Below are positions 42,593-51,950 of a stretch of 59,023 nucleotides of DNA, piece by piece. The position numbers and the translations under genes are program-made. The notes under the pieces were generated by a model. That model did not search any database and was not told the DNA's origin. It saw only the letters and a program-made list of their open reading frames with translations. This DNA comes from Oscillospiraceae bacterium (GTDB lineage Bacteria; Bacillota; Clostridia; Oscillospirales; Ruminococcaceae): NCBI GenBank assembly GCA_017521325.1, contig JAFXCV010000042.1:1-59023 (forward strand), written 5' to 3'. Numbering within the stretch: the stretch's first letter is position 1; every line of letters starts with the position of its first letter.

Positions 42593-43894
42593 ATGCAGAT
42601 GTATGACCTGATTCAGAAAACAAGACGCAAGGAAGCACTCACAGAAGAACAGATTCATTTTATCGTGGATGGGTTCACTCGTGGGGAGATTCCCGAATAT
42701 ATGATGTCCGCATGGATGATGGCAGTGTGCTGTCAGGGGCTGACAGATGCAGAAACAGCGGCACTGACGCTTGCGATGCGTGATTCGGGCGAATGCCTTT
42801 CCATGGAATCCGTGGGCGGCATCACCGTTGATAAACACAGCACGGGCGGTATCGGTGATAAGACCACACTGCTGCTTGCTCCCATTGTTGCCGCTTGCGG
42901 CGGCTATGTCCCGAAGATGTCAGGCAGGGGACTGGGCTTTACAGGCGGTACGATCGACAAGCTTGAGAGCATTCCGAATTTTTCCACAAGCCTTCCCATG
43001 GAACGCTTTCTGGAGATCACAAAGGAGATCGGCTGCTGTGTGATCGCTCAAAGCGGCAATCTTGTCCCTGCGGATAAGAAAATGTACGCCCTGCGTAATC
43101 TCACGGCAACCGTGGACAGCATCCCGCTGATCTGTTCAAGTATCATGAGCAAAAAGCTTGCGCTGGGTGCCGACTGCATTCTGCTGGATGTCAAATTCGG
43201 TCACGGTGCATTTATGAAAACCCCCGAGGATGCGCAGCTCCTTGCACGGGCGATGGTGGATGTCGGCAAGCGTGCAGGCAAGCAGTGTCGTGCTGTGCTG
43301 ACCGATATGAATGCGCCTCTCGGTGCGAATGTTGGCAATGCTCTGGAGGTGCTTGAGGTCATCCGCATCCTGCGTGGCGAGGTGAGAAATCCTCTTTCTG
43401 AGCTGTCAACAACACTTGCCGCACATATGCTTTCGCTTTCGGGCAAGGGAAGCGTGGAGAAATGTATGGAGATGGCTCGCACTGCCCTTGACAGCGGTGC
43501 TGCACTGCGCAAATTTGCGGATATGATCGCCGCACAGGGCGGCGATGCAGAAGTGACGGAGCATCCCGAGCTTTTGCCGCAAAGTGATGCAAAATATACG
43601 GCATCTGCACCGAATGACGGCTACATTTCGTCCATGCAGAGCGAGGAAGTCGGTCTTGCCTGTCTGGAACTTGGCGCAGGAAGAACGGCAGCATCCTCCG
43701 AGATCGACTATGGCGCAGGCGTGGAGCTGCATGCCTTTGTGGGCGAAGCGGTAACGGCAGGACAGCCCCTGTTCACCGTTTACGGAAAAACGGAGGAACT
43801 GTGCAAAAAGGCAGCCGCACGCATTCTGCAATGCACACAAATCACAGCGGAAAAGCCCGAAGCGCAGCCGCTGCTCTATCAGATCATTTCCTGA
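42593..43894 (+). CDS. pdp: Pyrimidine-nucleoside phosphorylase
   Basis: A 433-residue member of the thymidine/pyrimidine-nucleoside phosphorylase family; it cleaves uridine and thymidine with phosphate to a base and (deoxy)ribose-1-phosphate. Signature motifs are the DKHSTGGIGDK phosphate-binding loop, SGRGLGFTGGTIDKLE, and KMYALRNLTATVDS. ATG 42593 sits 8 bases after AAAGGCGG; the upstream frame is open but belongs to non-coding sequence opposite spoIIR. Length matches Bacillus Pdp (433). It stands alone, with its own promoter. Confidence 0.94.
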   Translation: MQMYDLIQKTRRKEALTEEQIHFIVDGFTRGEIPEYMMSAWMMAVCCQGLTDAETAALTLAMRDSGECLSMESVGGITVDKHSTGGIGDKTTLLLAPIVAACGGYVPKMSGRGLGFTGGTIDKLESIPNFSTSLPMERFLEITKEIGCCVIAQSGNLVPADKKMYALRNLTATVDSIPLICSSIMSKKLALGADCILLDVKFGHGAFMKTPEDAQLLARAMVDVGKRAGKQCRAVLTDMNAPLGANVGNALEVLEVIRILRGEVRNPLSELSTTLAAHMLSLSGKGSVEKCMEMARTALDSGAALRKFADMIAAQGGDAEVTEHPELLPQSDAKYTASAPNDGYISSMQSEEVGLACLELGAGRTAASSEIDYGAGVELHAFVGEAVTAGQPLFTVYGKTEELCKKAAARILQCTQITAEKPEAQPLLYQIIS

Positions 43895-43999
43895 TTTCTT
43901 TCAAAAAAATTTTTTCGTGAAAATAATCCAATCTTTTTCCGTTTCCGTTGTTATATAAGTAAGCACGGCAACAACGCACACCTGAGAGGAGGAAATTCA

Positions 44000-45346
44000 A
44001 TGAAGCATTATTTTAAGAGTATGACAGCCGGAGCATCGGCAATGCTGTTTGCAATGGGGACATTTCCGACATTTTCGGCGAATGCCGTTTATAAGGACAG
44101 CAGCGAGATTGCATTTTCACTGCGTGCCATTGAGACCGAGGGCTGCGGCTATCTTGCGAGGGAGAATACCGTCTATGTTTCCCCCACTGCTGCCCAAAAC
44201 GGCACAAGCGTCCGCATCGGCATGTACATCGAAGCGGAGTATGCGGACATTGCAATTCTGAATATGAAGCTTCAGTCAAATACTGAGGAGATCACGTTTA
44301 ATAAGGAAAGCTTCTATAATCCCGATACGGATTACAGTGATGCGCCGATCACCTACACGATGGAGGACGGCACACAGTTTTCTTCTAAGAAAAAGCCTTA
44401 CTGTTTTGGCATGATCAACAGATCGGGGCTTTATCGTGATAACTGCTCCTTTCTGACTCCAAACTTTCCATCGGATGAAAACTCTTTCAATTTGATGTGG
44501 ATGCATGCAATGGAAGCAAGCGATCAGACCTCCGCCACCTTCTTGGGCAGCCGTTCGGATGAATACAGCTTTGTTGAAGTGGAGCTGGACATTGCCCCCG
44601 ATACGGAGCCGGGAGAATATCAGATTTTCTTTGTCACAGACGATGGCTCGGATATGGGTGCAACATACCTGACGAGTGACGATACGGTGAATAGTGAGGA
44701 AGGCTCGGTTTACAATGACATCGTTCCGACGCTCAAGGATCTGCAGATCGTGATTCCCTATGGAGCGTATTTCATTGAGGAAGACCCCGTTGCATACCGG
44801 TGGCTCGATGATACAACCCCGTTGCAGTCCGAGGATTTTTACCCTGAAGGAACGATCGTTTATGAGGATACGGAGAACGGTTACCTTGCACAGCCCCTCG
44901 ACTATCAGAAATTTCACACGGGCGTCAATGGCATGACTATCCAGTTCCTGACGGATCCCGATGAATTCATCTGCGGCAATTATTTTGAGAGCTATTATGA
45001 CGGACAGGAATTCAGCACACCCATGTATTATACCGGCGGATACCTGTTCAGTACCGTGCGCAGCGGTCTGCGTGGCGATGCAAATCGTGATAACATGGTC
45101 AATGCGATGGATGCAGCTGCAATTCTTAGCTATGCAGCGGTAAGAGGTGCAGGAGGTACTGACTATCTGAACGACTCGCTGCATTACGATCTTTCGTATT
45201 TCCTTGCGGATGTCAACGAAGGCTCAACGTGCTGCGGAAACGGCGACGGCACGTCGCTTGATGCGATGGATGCAAGTGCGATCCTGACCTATGCCGCCGA
45301 AGCAGGCACGGGTGTCGTTCCTGACTGGAATGAGATTCTGAAGTGA
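44000..45346 (+). CDS. Secreted dockerin protein with possible cohesin-like domain
   Basis: A 448-residue secreted protein with signal peptide 1-29. Residues about 55-235 form a predicted beta-sandwich: VSPTAAQNGTSVRIGMYIE opens like a cohesin first strand and SFVEVELDIAPDTEPGEYQIFF resembles a cohesin penultimate strand. Residues 235-350 are unassigned. The C-terminal dockerin (about 356-437) has divergent repeats, GDANRDNMVNAMDAAAILSY and GNGDGTSLDAMDASAILTY, separated by a longer insert. ATG 44000 follows GAGAGGAGGA. If the cohesin reading is right, it would be an adaptor scaffoldin. Confidence 0.75.
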   Translation: MKHYFKSMTAGASAMLFAMGTFPTFSANAVYKDSSEIAFSLRAIETEGCGYLARENTVYVSPTAAQNGTSVRIGMYIEAEYADIAILNMKLQSNTEEITFNKESFYNPDTDYSDAPITYTMEDGTQFSSKKKPYCFGMINRSGLYRDNCSFLTPNFPSDENSFNLMWMHAMEASDQTSATFLGSRSDEYSFVEVELDIAPDTEPGEYQIFFVTDDGSDMGATYLTSDDTVNSEEGSVYNDIVPTLKDLQIVIPYGAYFIEEDPVAYRWLDDTTPLQSEDFYPEGTIVYEDTENGYLAQPLDYQKFHTGVNGMTIQFLTDPDEFICGNYFESYYDGQEFSTPMYYTGGYLFSTVRSGLRGDANRDNMVNAMDAAAILSYAAVRGAGGTDYLNDSLHYDLSYFLADVNEGSTCCGNGDGTSLDAMDASAILTYAAEAGTGVVPDWNEILK

Positions 45347-45377
45347 TTTTTCGGTAATAAAATAAGAGAGAAGAGCA

Positions 45378-45410
45378 GCAAAACCCCCGACGACGTGTCG
45401 GGGGTTTTGC
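45378..45410 (+). terminator. Terminator of the 44000 gene
   Basis: 14-bp perfect stem (45378-45391/45397-45410), loop GACGT, stem ending in GGGGGTTTT. Confidence 0.88.
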
Positions 45411-45452
45411 TATATTGTGCCTTCTGTTTTCGTAATATTCACACAAAATCAA

Positions 45453-45481
45453 TTGACATTCAACAAATGATATGCTATAAT
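45453..45481 (+). promoter_or_regulatory. fucO promoter
   Basis: TTGACA (45453-45458), 17 bases, TATAAT (45476-45481); perfect boxes. Confidence 0.92.
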
Positions 45482-45514
45482 ATAAACAATTCATATGGAA
45501 AGGAAGTATGTCCC

Positions 45515-46663
45515 ATGGCACAAAGAATTGTATTGAATGGCACATCCTACCACGGCGCTGGTGCGATTGCCGACATCATCACAGAAGTCAACAGCAGAGG
45601 CTTTGCAAAGGCATTTGTATGCTCCGACCCCGATCTGATCAGATTCGGCGTGACGGCAAAGGTGACCGATCTGCTCGACCAGAATCAGCTTCCCTACGAG
45701 ATTTTCTCCGAAATCAAGCCGAATCCTTCCATCAAGAACGTGCAGGACGGCGTGGAGGCGTTCAAGGCGTCGGGCGCTGATTACATCATCGCAGTCGGCG
45801 GCGGTTCCGCAATGGATACAGCAAAGGCGGTCGGTATCATCATTACAAATCCCGAATTTGCCGATGTCAGAAGTCTGGAGGGTGTTGCCCCCACAAAGAA
45901 TCCCTGTGTTCCGATTCTTGCAGTTCCCACAACTGCCGGCACAGCGGCAGAAGTCACGATCAACTATGTGATCACGGACGAGGAGAAAAACCGCAAGATG
46001 GTGTGCGTAGATACGCATGATATCCCGATCGTGGCATTTGTTGACCCCGATATGATGGCAACCATGCCCAAGGGTTTGACGGCTGCAACAGGTATGGATG
46101 CGCTCACGCATGCAATTGAGGGCTTTACCACAAAGGCTGCATGGACAATGACGGATATGTTCCACCTCAAGGCAATTGAGATCATCGCTGCATCCCTGCG
46201 TGGTGCGGTGGAGAATACTCCCGAAGGCAGAGAGGGCATGGCGCTCGGTCAGTACATCGCAGGCATGGGCTTCTCGAACGTTGGTCTTGGCATCGTGCAT
46301 TCCATGGCACATCCGCTTGGTGCTGTCTATGACACACCGCATGGCGTGGCAAATGCGATCATCCTGCCGACAGTGATGGAATACAACGCAGAGGCAACGG
46401 GCGATAAGTACAAGTACATTGCTGCTGCAATGGGTGTTGCAGGTACGGAGAATATGACCGTGGAAGAATACCGCAAGGCTGCCGTTGATGCAGTCAAGCA
46501 GCTCTCACAGGATGTGGGCATTCCGGCGGATCTCAAGGAGATCGTAAAGCCCGAGGATGTTCCGTTCCTCGCAGAATCCGCCTATGCGGATGCCTGCCGT
46601 CCGGGAAATCCGAAGGATACGTCCGTTGAGGATATCACGGCACTGTATCAGTCGCTGCTCTAA
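45515..46663 (+). CDS. fucO: Lactaldehyde reductase (1,2-propanediol oxidoreductase)
   Basis: A 382-residue, iron-dependent group III alcohol dehydrogenase very similar to E. coli FucO along its length (ADVRSLEG, VPTTAGTAAEVTINYVITDEEK, MAHPLGAVYDTPHGVANA). NAD site GGGSAMD; iron ligands probably in ATGMDALTHAIEG and the two histidines of VHSMAHPLG...TPHG. It reduces lactaldehyde to 1,2-propanediol in fucose or rhamnose fermentation, regenerating NAD+. No other fucose genes are nearby. ATG 45515 follows GGAAAGGAAG. Monocistronic. Confidence 0.94.
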   Translation: MAQRIVLNGTSYHGAGAIADIITEVNSRGFAKAFVCSDPDLIRFGVTAKVTDLLDQNQLPYEIFSEIKPNPSIKNVQDGVEAFKASGADYIIAVGGGSAMDTAKAVGIIITNPEFADVRSLEGVAPTKNPCVPILAVPTTAGTAAEVTINYVITDEEKNRKMVCVDTHDIPIVAFVDPDMMATMPKGLTAATGMDALTHAIEGFTTKAAWTMTDMFHLKAIEIIAASLRGAVENTPEGREGMALGQYIAGMGFSNVGLGIVHSMAHPLGAVYDTPHGVANAIILPTVMEYNAEATGDKYKYIAAAMGVAGTENMTVEEYRKAAVDAVKQLSQDVGIPADLKEIVKPEDVPFLAESAYADACRPGNPKDTSVEDITALYQSLL

Positions 46664-46679
46664 TTGTATAGAAGTAATG

Positions 46680-46704
46680 CCGCCGCACAAAATTTGTGCG
46701 GCGG
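46680..46704 (+). terminator. fucO terminator
   Basis: Perfect palindromic stem of about 11 bp centred near 46692, followed by TTTT. Confidence 0.85.
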
Positions 46705-46795
46705 TTTTGTGTTGAAAATCTCTGCTTCCTATAGGATTTCGACAACTTGACTAAAAAATTGTCGCACAAATTCAGACTTTTTTTCTCTCTGCATC

Positions 46796-46824
46796 TTGAA
46801 ATTCTGCTCATTTTATGGTATGAT
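46796..46824 (+). promoter_or_regulatory. carB promoter
   Basis: TTGAAA (46796-46801), 17 bases, TATGAT (46819-46824). The leader of about 125 nt before carB shows no recognisable PyrR or other pyrimidine riboregulatory element. A small inverted repeat (CGACAA/TTGTCG, 46740-46763) lies upstream. Confidence 0.75.
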
Positions 46825-46956
46825 ATAAGGAAGAGCGATATCGTTTTGCTGCGCTGCAGTCAAAATTTTTTTGCCCAAATGCAGAAAATGCAGTAAAAAC
46901 CGCAGAAAACGGTAAATAAATACGTGCGATGCTCGGCACGGGTTATGGAGAAGAAT

Positions 46957-49900
46957 ATGCCAAAAAAACAAGACATCAACAAGATTATGATTATCGGCTC
47001 AGGCCCGATTATTATCGGTCAGGCATGTGAGTTCGACTATTCCGGTACACAGGCTTGTAAGGCGCTTCGTGCACTGGGATATGAAATTGTACTGGTCAAT
47101 TCCAATCCGGCAACTATTATGACGGACCCCGATGTTGCGGACATTACTTATGTAGAACCGCTGAATCTGGAACGTCTGACACAGATCATCGAAAAGGAAC
47201 GTCCGGATGCGCTTTTGCCGAATCTCGGCGGTCAGTCCGGTCTGAATCTCTGCTCCGAGCTTTCAGAGGCAGGCGTTCTGGAAAAGTATAATGTCAAGGT
47301 CATCGGCGTGCAGGTGGATGCCATCGAGCGTGGCGAGGATCGTATTGAATTTAAGAAAACCATGGATAAGCTCGGTATCGAAATGGCTCGCAGCGAGGTT
47401 GCTTACTCCGTTGACGAGGCAGTCAAGATTGCCGAACAGCTCAAGTATCCGGTGGTTCTCCGTCCTGCCTATACCATGGGCGGCGCAGGCGGCGGCATGG
47501 TTTACAATGTGGACGAACTCAAGGTCGTATGTGCAAGAGGCCTGCAGGCAAGCCTTGTTGGTCAGGTGCTGGTTGAAGAATGCATCAGCGGCTGGGAAGA
47601 GCTGGAGCTTGAGGTTGTCCGTGATGCAGAGAACAATATCATCACCGTTTGCTTTATCGAGAATATCGACCCCATCGGTGTACATACAGGCGACTCCTTC
47701 TGCTCGGCTCCCATGCTGACAATTTCGGAAGATGTGCAGAAGAAGCTGCAGGAGCAGTCCTACAAGATCGTAGAAGCAATCGAGGTAATCGGCGGCTGCA
47801 ACTGTCAGTTTGCACATGATCCGGAATCCGGCAGAATCGTTGTCATCGAGATCAACCCCAGAACATCCCGTTCCTCCGCACTTGCATCCAAGGCAACGGG
47901 CTTCCCGATTGCACTGGTATCCGCAATGCTCGCATGCGGTCTGACACTCAAGGAAATCCCCTGCGGCAAGTACGGCACACTCGATAAGTATGTTCCCTCC
48001 GGCGACTATGTGGTAATCAAGTTCGCAAGATGGGCATTTGAGAAGTTCAAGGGCGCTCAGGACAAGCTCGGCACACAGATGCGTGCAGTGGGCGAGGTCA
48101 TGAGCATCGGCAAGACCTACAAGGAAGCCTTCCAGAAGGCAATCAGAAGTCTGGAAATCGGCAGATATGGTCTTGGTTTTGCAAAGAATTTCCACGAGCA
48201 GACAAAGGATGAACTGCTCGCACAGCTGCGTTTCCCGTCCAGTGAACGTCAGTTCATCATCTATGAGGCACTGCGCAAGGGTGCAACTGTGGAGGAGATC
48301 TTCCAGCTGACCAAGATCAAGCACTGGTTCCTCGAGCAGATGCTGGAGATCGTGCAGGAAGAAGAAATGCTCCTCACCATGAAGGGCAGTGTTCCGGCAG
48401 AGGATGTGCTGCGTCAGGCAAAGCTCGACGGCTTTGCAGACAGATATCTCAGCCAGCTGCTGGAAGTTCCGGAAGAAGATATCCGCAATAAGCGTTATGA
48501 ATACGGCATCCGTGAGGCTTGGGAGGGCGTTCACGTCAGCAGCACACAGGATTCCGCATATTACTACTCCACCTATCATCTCACAGAGGACAAGAGCCCT
48601 GTGAATACGGATAAGCCCAAGATCATGATCCTCGGCGGCGGCCCGAACAGAATCGGTCAGGGTATCGAATTCGACTACTGCTGTGTTCATGCATCCCTGG
48701 CACTCAAGAAGATGGGCTTTGAGCCGATCATCGTGAACTGCAACCCCGAAACCGTATCCACCGACTACGATACCTCCGATAAGCTCTATTTTGAGCCGCT
48801 GACGCTGGAGGATGTTCTGAGCATCCACGAAAAGGAAAAGCCCGTTGGCGTGATTGCACAGTTCGGCGGTCAGACTCCGCTGAATCTGGCGGCCGATCTG
48901 AAGAAGAACGGTGTCAATATTCTGGGTACTTCTCCGGAAACGATCGACCTTGCAGAGGACAGAGATCATTTCCGTGCAATGATGGACAAGCTCGGCATTC
49001 CGATGCCCGAGGCTGGCATGGCAGTCAATGTGGATGAAGCTCTGGAAATTGCAAACCGCATCGGTTATCCCGTTATGGTACGTCCGTCCTATGTTCTGGG
49101 CGGTCGTGGCATGGAGATCGTGCATGACGATGAGATGATGCGTGTGTACATGTCCGCAGCTGTTGGCGTAACACCCGATCGTCCGATCCTGATCGACCGT
49201 TTCCTGAACCACGCAACCGAATGCGAGGCAGATGCGATTTCCGATGGCACCAACTGCTTTGTTCCGGCTGTGATGGAGCATATTGAACTTGCAGGTGTTC
49301 ACTCCGGTGACTCCGCTTGTATCCTGCCTTCCAAGAATCTGACTGATGAGCAGATTGCAACCATCAAGGATTACACAAGAAAGATCGCTGTGGAAATGGG
49401 CGTATGCGGTCTGATGAACATGCAGTATGCGATCGAGGGCGATACGGTTTATGTACTCGAAGCTAACCCGAGAGCATCCAGAACCGTTCCGCTGGTTTCC
49501 AAGGTGTGCAGCATCAACATGGTGAAGATCGCAACCGAAATCATGACATCCCACCTGACAGGCAAGGCATCTCCTGTTGCTGACCTGCGTGACCGTGAGA
49601 TCAAGCACTACGGCGTCAAGGAAGCGGTATTCCCGTTCAATATGTTCCAGGAGGTTGACCCGGTTCTCGGACCGGAGATGCGTTCCACGGGCGAGGTTCT
49701 GGGCATTTCCGAATCCTTTGGCGAAGCCTACTACAAGGCACAGGAAGCAACACAGACAAAGCTCCCGTTCGAGGGTACAGTTCTTCTGAGTGTCTGCAAC
49801 CGTGACAAGGGCGAGCTGATTGAAGTGGCAAGCGCATTCCATGAGCTGGGCTTCAAGATTATTGCAACCAAGGGATGCTACAACATGATCACGGAAGCAG

Positions 49901-50178
49901 GTATTCCGGCAGAACGCATTTACAAGATGACCGAAGGTCGTCCTAACATCGCTGACCAGATTGCAAACGGCGAGATTCAGCTGATTGTCAACACTCCCGC
50001 TGGTAAGGAGAGCGTGACCGATGACAGCTACATCCGTAAGGCTGCCATCAAGCACCGTATTCCCTATATCACTACCATGGCTGCCGCCAAGGCAAGTGCA
50101 GAAGGTATCCGTGCAGTCAAGGCAAATGCCGATATTGCAGTGAAGTCCCTGCAGGCTTATCACGCTGAGATCAAGTAA
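46957..50178 (+). CDS. carB: Carbamoyl-phosphate synthase large subunit
   Basis: A 1073-residue enzyme with two ATP-grasp halves. The first starts MIIGSGPIIIGQACEFDYSG, the second ILGGGPNRIGQGIEFDYCC near residue 556; each has the GGAGGGM or GGRGME ATP loop and an NPRxSR motif (EINPRTSRSSALASK; EANPRASRTVPLVSK). The C-terminal MGS-like regulatory domain spans about 935-1073. It makes carbamoyl phosphate for pyrimidine and arginine synthesis with ammonia from CarA, which is not in the window. ATG 46957 has GGAG 6 bases upstream; ATG 46945 and GTG 46924 are weaker options. Confidence 0.97.
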   Translation: MPKKQDINKIMIIGSGPIIIGQACEFDYSGTQACKALRALGYEIVLVNSNPATIMTDPDVADITYVEPLNLERLTQIIEKERPDALLPNLGGQSGLNLCSELSEAGVLEKYNVKVIGVQVDAIERGEDRIEFKKTMDKLGIEMARSEVAYSVDEAVKIAEQLKYPVVLRPAYTMGGAGGGMVYNVDELKVVCARGLQASLVGQVLVEECISGWEELELEVVRDAENNIITVCFIENIDPIGVHTGDSFCSAPMLTISEDVQKKLQEQSYKIVEAIEVIGGCNCQFAHDPESGRIVVIEINPRTSRSSALASKATGFPIALVSAMLACGLTLKEIPCGKYGTLDKYVPSGDYVVIKFARWAFEKFKGAQDKLGTQMRAVGEVMSIGKTYKEAFQKAIRSLEIGRYGLGFAKNFHEQTKDELLAQLRFPSSERQFIIYEALRKGATVEEIFQLTKIKHWFLEQMLEIVQEEEMLLTMKGSVPAEDVLRQAKLDGFADRYLSQLLEVPEEDIRNKRYEYGIREAWEGVHVSSTQDSAYYYSTYHLTEDKSPVNTDKPKIMILGGGPNRIGQGIEFDYCCVHASLALKKMGFEPIIVNCNPETVSTDYDTSDKLYFEPLTLEDVLSIHEKEKPVGVIAQFGGQTPLNLAADLKKNGVNILGTSPETIDLAEDRDHFRAMMDKLGIPMPEAGMAVNVDEALEIANRIGYPVMVRPSYVLGGRGMEIVHDDEMMRVYMSAAVGVTPDRPILIDRFLNHATECEADAISDGTNCFVPAVMEHIELAGVHSGDSACILPSKNLTDEQIATIKDYTRKIAVEMGVCGLMNMQYAIEGDTVYVLEANPRASRTVPLVSKVCSINMVKIATEIMTSHLTGKASPVADLRDREIKHYGVKEAVFPFNMFQEVDPVLGPEMRSTGEVLGISESFGEAYYKAQEATQTKLPFEGTVLLSVCNRDKGELIEVASAFHELGFKIIATKGCYNMITEAGIPAERIYKMTEGRPNIADQIANGEIQLIVNTPAGKESVTDDSYIRKAAIKHRIPYITTMAAAKASAEGIRAVKANADIAVKSLQAYHAEIK

Positions 50179-50189
50179 GAGATAAAATA

Positions 50190-50223
50190 AAGCCGCTTCC
50201 GGTGTATGCCGGAGGCGGTTTTT
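50190..50223 (+). terminator. carB terminator
   Basis: Stem of about 12 bp with small mismatches (50191-50201/50209-50219), then TTTTT. Confidence 0.85.
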
Positions 50224-50232
50224 GCGGTAATG

Positions 50233-50261
50233 TTGACTTTTAGGGGGGAGGGTGGTATAAT
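50233..50261 (+). promoter_or_regulatory. Promoter of the DUF3592-like gene
   Basis: TTGACT (50233-50238), 17 bases, TATAAT (50256-50261). It overlaps possible upstream start codons, which supports ATG 50299. Confidence 0.85.
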
Positions 50262-50298
50262 GAACATAATGTACAATCTTCCAGAAGGAGTTTATCCG

Positions 50299-50748
50299 AT
50301 GTTTGAAATCGTGTTTGAAAGTATTATGTCCATGCTGTTTGGTCTTGGATTTTTTGCGTTGGGAATCTGGTTATCCAGAAACCAGCGACAGATCGGTAAT
50401 TACATACAATGCTATGGAACTGTGACAGACGTGGATGATATTCAGAAAACTGTGGCTATATCCTACAAGCTGGGAGGGAAGACATATTCTTCTACTTTGA
50501 ATGAAGAACTTCGTGCGAATGTGGATTCCTTGCCGCCGAAAGGGATCAGCGTTTCTGTGACAGTATATGCCGATGATCCAACGAATGTCTTTTATGTCAG
50601 CTATCCGAAACAGATGGGCAGGGGACTTGGCAGAAACAGAAACTATGTGAATCTCAAGAAAAGCGCAAAATACGGTATCTTGCTCGGGATTCTTGGACTG
50701 GTCTATGGCTTGTACAAGCTGTTTTCCGGTTTGGGGATACTGACATGA
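50299..50748 (+). CDS. DUF3592-like membrane protein
   Basis: A 149-residue protein with a transmembrane helix near each end (about 10-28 and 121-143) and a central extracytoplasmic beta domain (YIQCYGTVTDVDDIQKTV, VSVTVYADDPTNVFYVS) that matches the DUF3592 pattern. ATG 50299 follows AGAAGGAG and lies after the promoter; earlier in-frame ATGs would start inside the promoter. It is followed 14 bases later by a flavoprotein gene. Function unknown. Confidence 0.72.
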   Translation: MFEIVFESIMSMLFGLGFFALGIWLSRNQRQIGNYIQCYGTVTDVDDIQKTVAISYKLGGKTYSSTLNEELRANVDSLPPKGISVSVTVYADDPTNVFYVSYPKQMGRGLGRNRNYVNLKKSAKYGILLGILGLVYGLYKLFSGLGILT

Positions 50749-50762
50749 TGGAAAGGAAACAT

Positions 50763-51311
50763 ATGCAAACCCTCATCCTCAACGGTTCGCCCCGCAAAAA
50801 CGGCGATACTGCCCAGTTGCTCCAGCATTTGCGAAAGCATCTGACAGGCGAGATCATCGAAATTTCCGCCTATTACGACAATATTTCCCCCTGTATCGAC
50901 TGCCGCAGATGCAAAAAAACCGGTATCTGTGTGATACCGGACAAAATGCAGGATATTTATAACACCATCGAAACCTGCGACAATATCATCATCGCATCGC
51001 CCATCTATTTTTCCGAGCTGACAGGACGGCTTCTCGATGTCGCAAGCCGATTGCAGACGTATTACTACGGCATGCAGAAGAATGGCGGTCATCCCGTGAA
51101 AAAGTCCAAGCGTGGAGCAGTTATCCTTGTCGGGGGAGGGGAGGGAGATGCGCAGATTGCGTATGATACCGCCGTAAGAATTTTGCATTACATGAAGGCA
51201 AAGGAAGTTTATCCCCTCATTTGCAGTCACAGAACGGATGAAATTCCGGCTGCGGAGGATGAAAAAGTACTGGATGAAATCCGAAAAGCAGCGGATTTCC
51301 TGCAATTATAA
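50763..51311 (+). CDS. Flavodoxin-like NAD(P)H reductase (NADPH-dependent FMN reductase family)
   Basis: A 182-residue protein with flavodoxin-like fold. NGSPRKNGDT (residues 6-15) binds FMN phosphate; CIDCRRCKKTGICVIPDKM is the Cys-containing loop typical of the iron-sulfur flavoprotein-like branch of the family; ASPIYFSELTG contributes to flavin binding. It probably reduces quinones, nitro compounds or other acceptors. ATG 50763 is chosen over 50745 because AAAGGA lies at 50752-50757. The end overlaps the convergent GNAT gene by 6 bases. Confidence 0.87.
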   Translation: MQTLILNGSPRKNGDTAQLLQHLRKHLTGEIIEISAYYDNISPCIDCRRCKKTGICVIPDKMQDIYNTIETCDNIIIASPIYFSELTGRLLDVASRLQTYYYGMQKNGGHPVKKSKRGAVILVGGGEGDAQIAYDTAVRILHYMKAKEVYPLICSHRTDEIPAAEDEKVLDEIRKAADFLQL

Positions 51312-51827
51312 GATCTTCTCATACAGCTTGAAGGTCGGGATCCCCTTAATATTCCGCAGAAGATCCCTCTCACCTGCAAATGTGAAGCCCATTTGCAGAT
51401 AGAGTTTCTCAGCAGGATAATTGCCGGGAACAACATCCAAGCGCAAAGCCTTGTAGCCGAGCGTTGATGCGTGATAGATACAGTATTCCACCATGCATTT
51501 CCCGATGCCCTTGCCGTAATAAGACGGCGAGACTGCAAGGGTGTGGATGATCAGAAATTCCCCAAGCGAGAGCGGTAATTTCCAGTCGCCAAGCTCATAG
51601 GCACCCTGCGGATCGTCATTGAGGATAAATCCGCCGACGACCGCATCCTCCTCCATGCACAGATACTGTGTTCCCTGCGCAATGGCAGCTTTTGTACTTT
51701 CTCTTCCGGGATAGACATGAGGCGTCCATTTGGGGTAGTTGATATGTGCGTCGAGGTATTCGGTGACCTCGTCATAGAACGTCGAAGCGGCGTCAAGATG
51801 TTCCATTGTACACTGAATGATTTTCAT
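51306..51827 (-). CDS. GNAT family N-acetyltransferase
   Basis: A 173-residue GNAT protein. The acetyl-CoA-binding motif A is IHTLAVSPSYYGKGIGKCMVEYC (about 92-114; Q/RxxGxG/A as YGKGIGK). The C-terminal strand LQMGFTFAGERD is typical. The acceptor substrate is not known. On the minus strand, AGGAGG (in the AGGAGGCTC stretch) precedes the start. Gene ends converge and overlap with the flavoprotein gene. Confidence 0.9.
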   Translation of the reverse strand: MKIIQCTMEHLDAASTFYDEVTEYLDAHINYPKWTPHVYPGRESTKAAIAQGTQYLCMEEDAVVGGFILNDDPQGAYELGDWKLPLSLGEFLIIHTLAVSPSYYGKGIGKCMVEYCIYHASTLGYKALRLDVVPGNYPAEKLYLQMGFTFAGERDLLRNIKGIPTFKLYEKIL

Positions 51828-51889
51828 AAGAGCCTCCTGAATGAATTTCGGTTTTAATTATACCATAATTCCGCCAAAAATGCAAGCAT

Positions 51890-51918
51890 TTGACAAAAAG
51901 TGCATTTTGTGTTATGAT
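51890..51918 (+). promoter_or_regulatory. Promoter of the TM1266-like gene
   Basis: TTGACA (51890-51895), 17 bases, TATGAT (51913-51918), 32 bases before the start codon. Confidence 0.88.
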
Positions 51919-51950
51919 GAAGAAGCAGATTACTAAAAAGGAGTATTGCA

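Noticed and set aside
46664..46956. Hidden gene between fucO and carB
   Set aside because: The 293 bases contain the fucO terminator, the carB promoter and an A/T-rich leader. No ORF with a ribosome site was found.
47263..50163. 966-codon open frame on the minus strand opposite carB
   Set aside because: It is a mirror of the carB coding frame produced by codon bias. It encodes Cys/His-rich sequence with no family motif and has no ribosome site.
50206..50298. Longer N-terminus for the DUF3592-like protein
   Set aside because: The in-frame ATGs at 50260 and 50269 coincide with or closely follow the TATAAT box at 50256-50261, so they would lie at or before the transcript start; AGAAGGAG supports ATG 50299.
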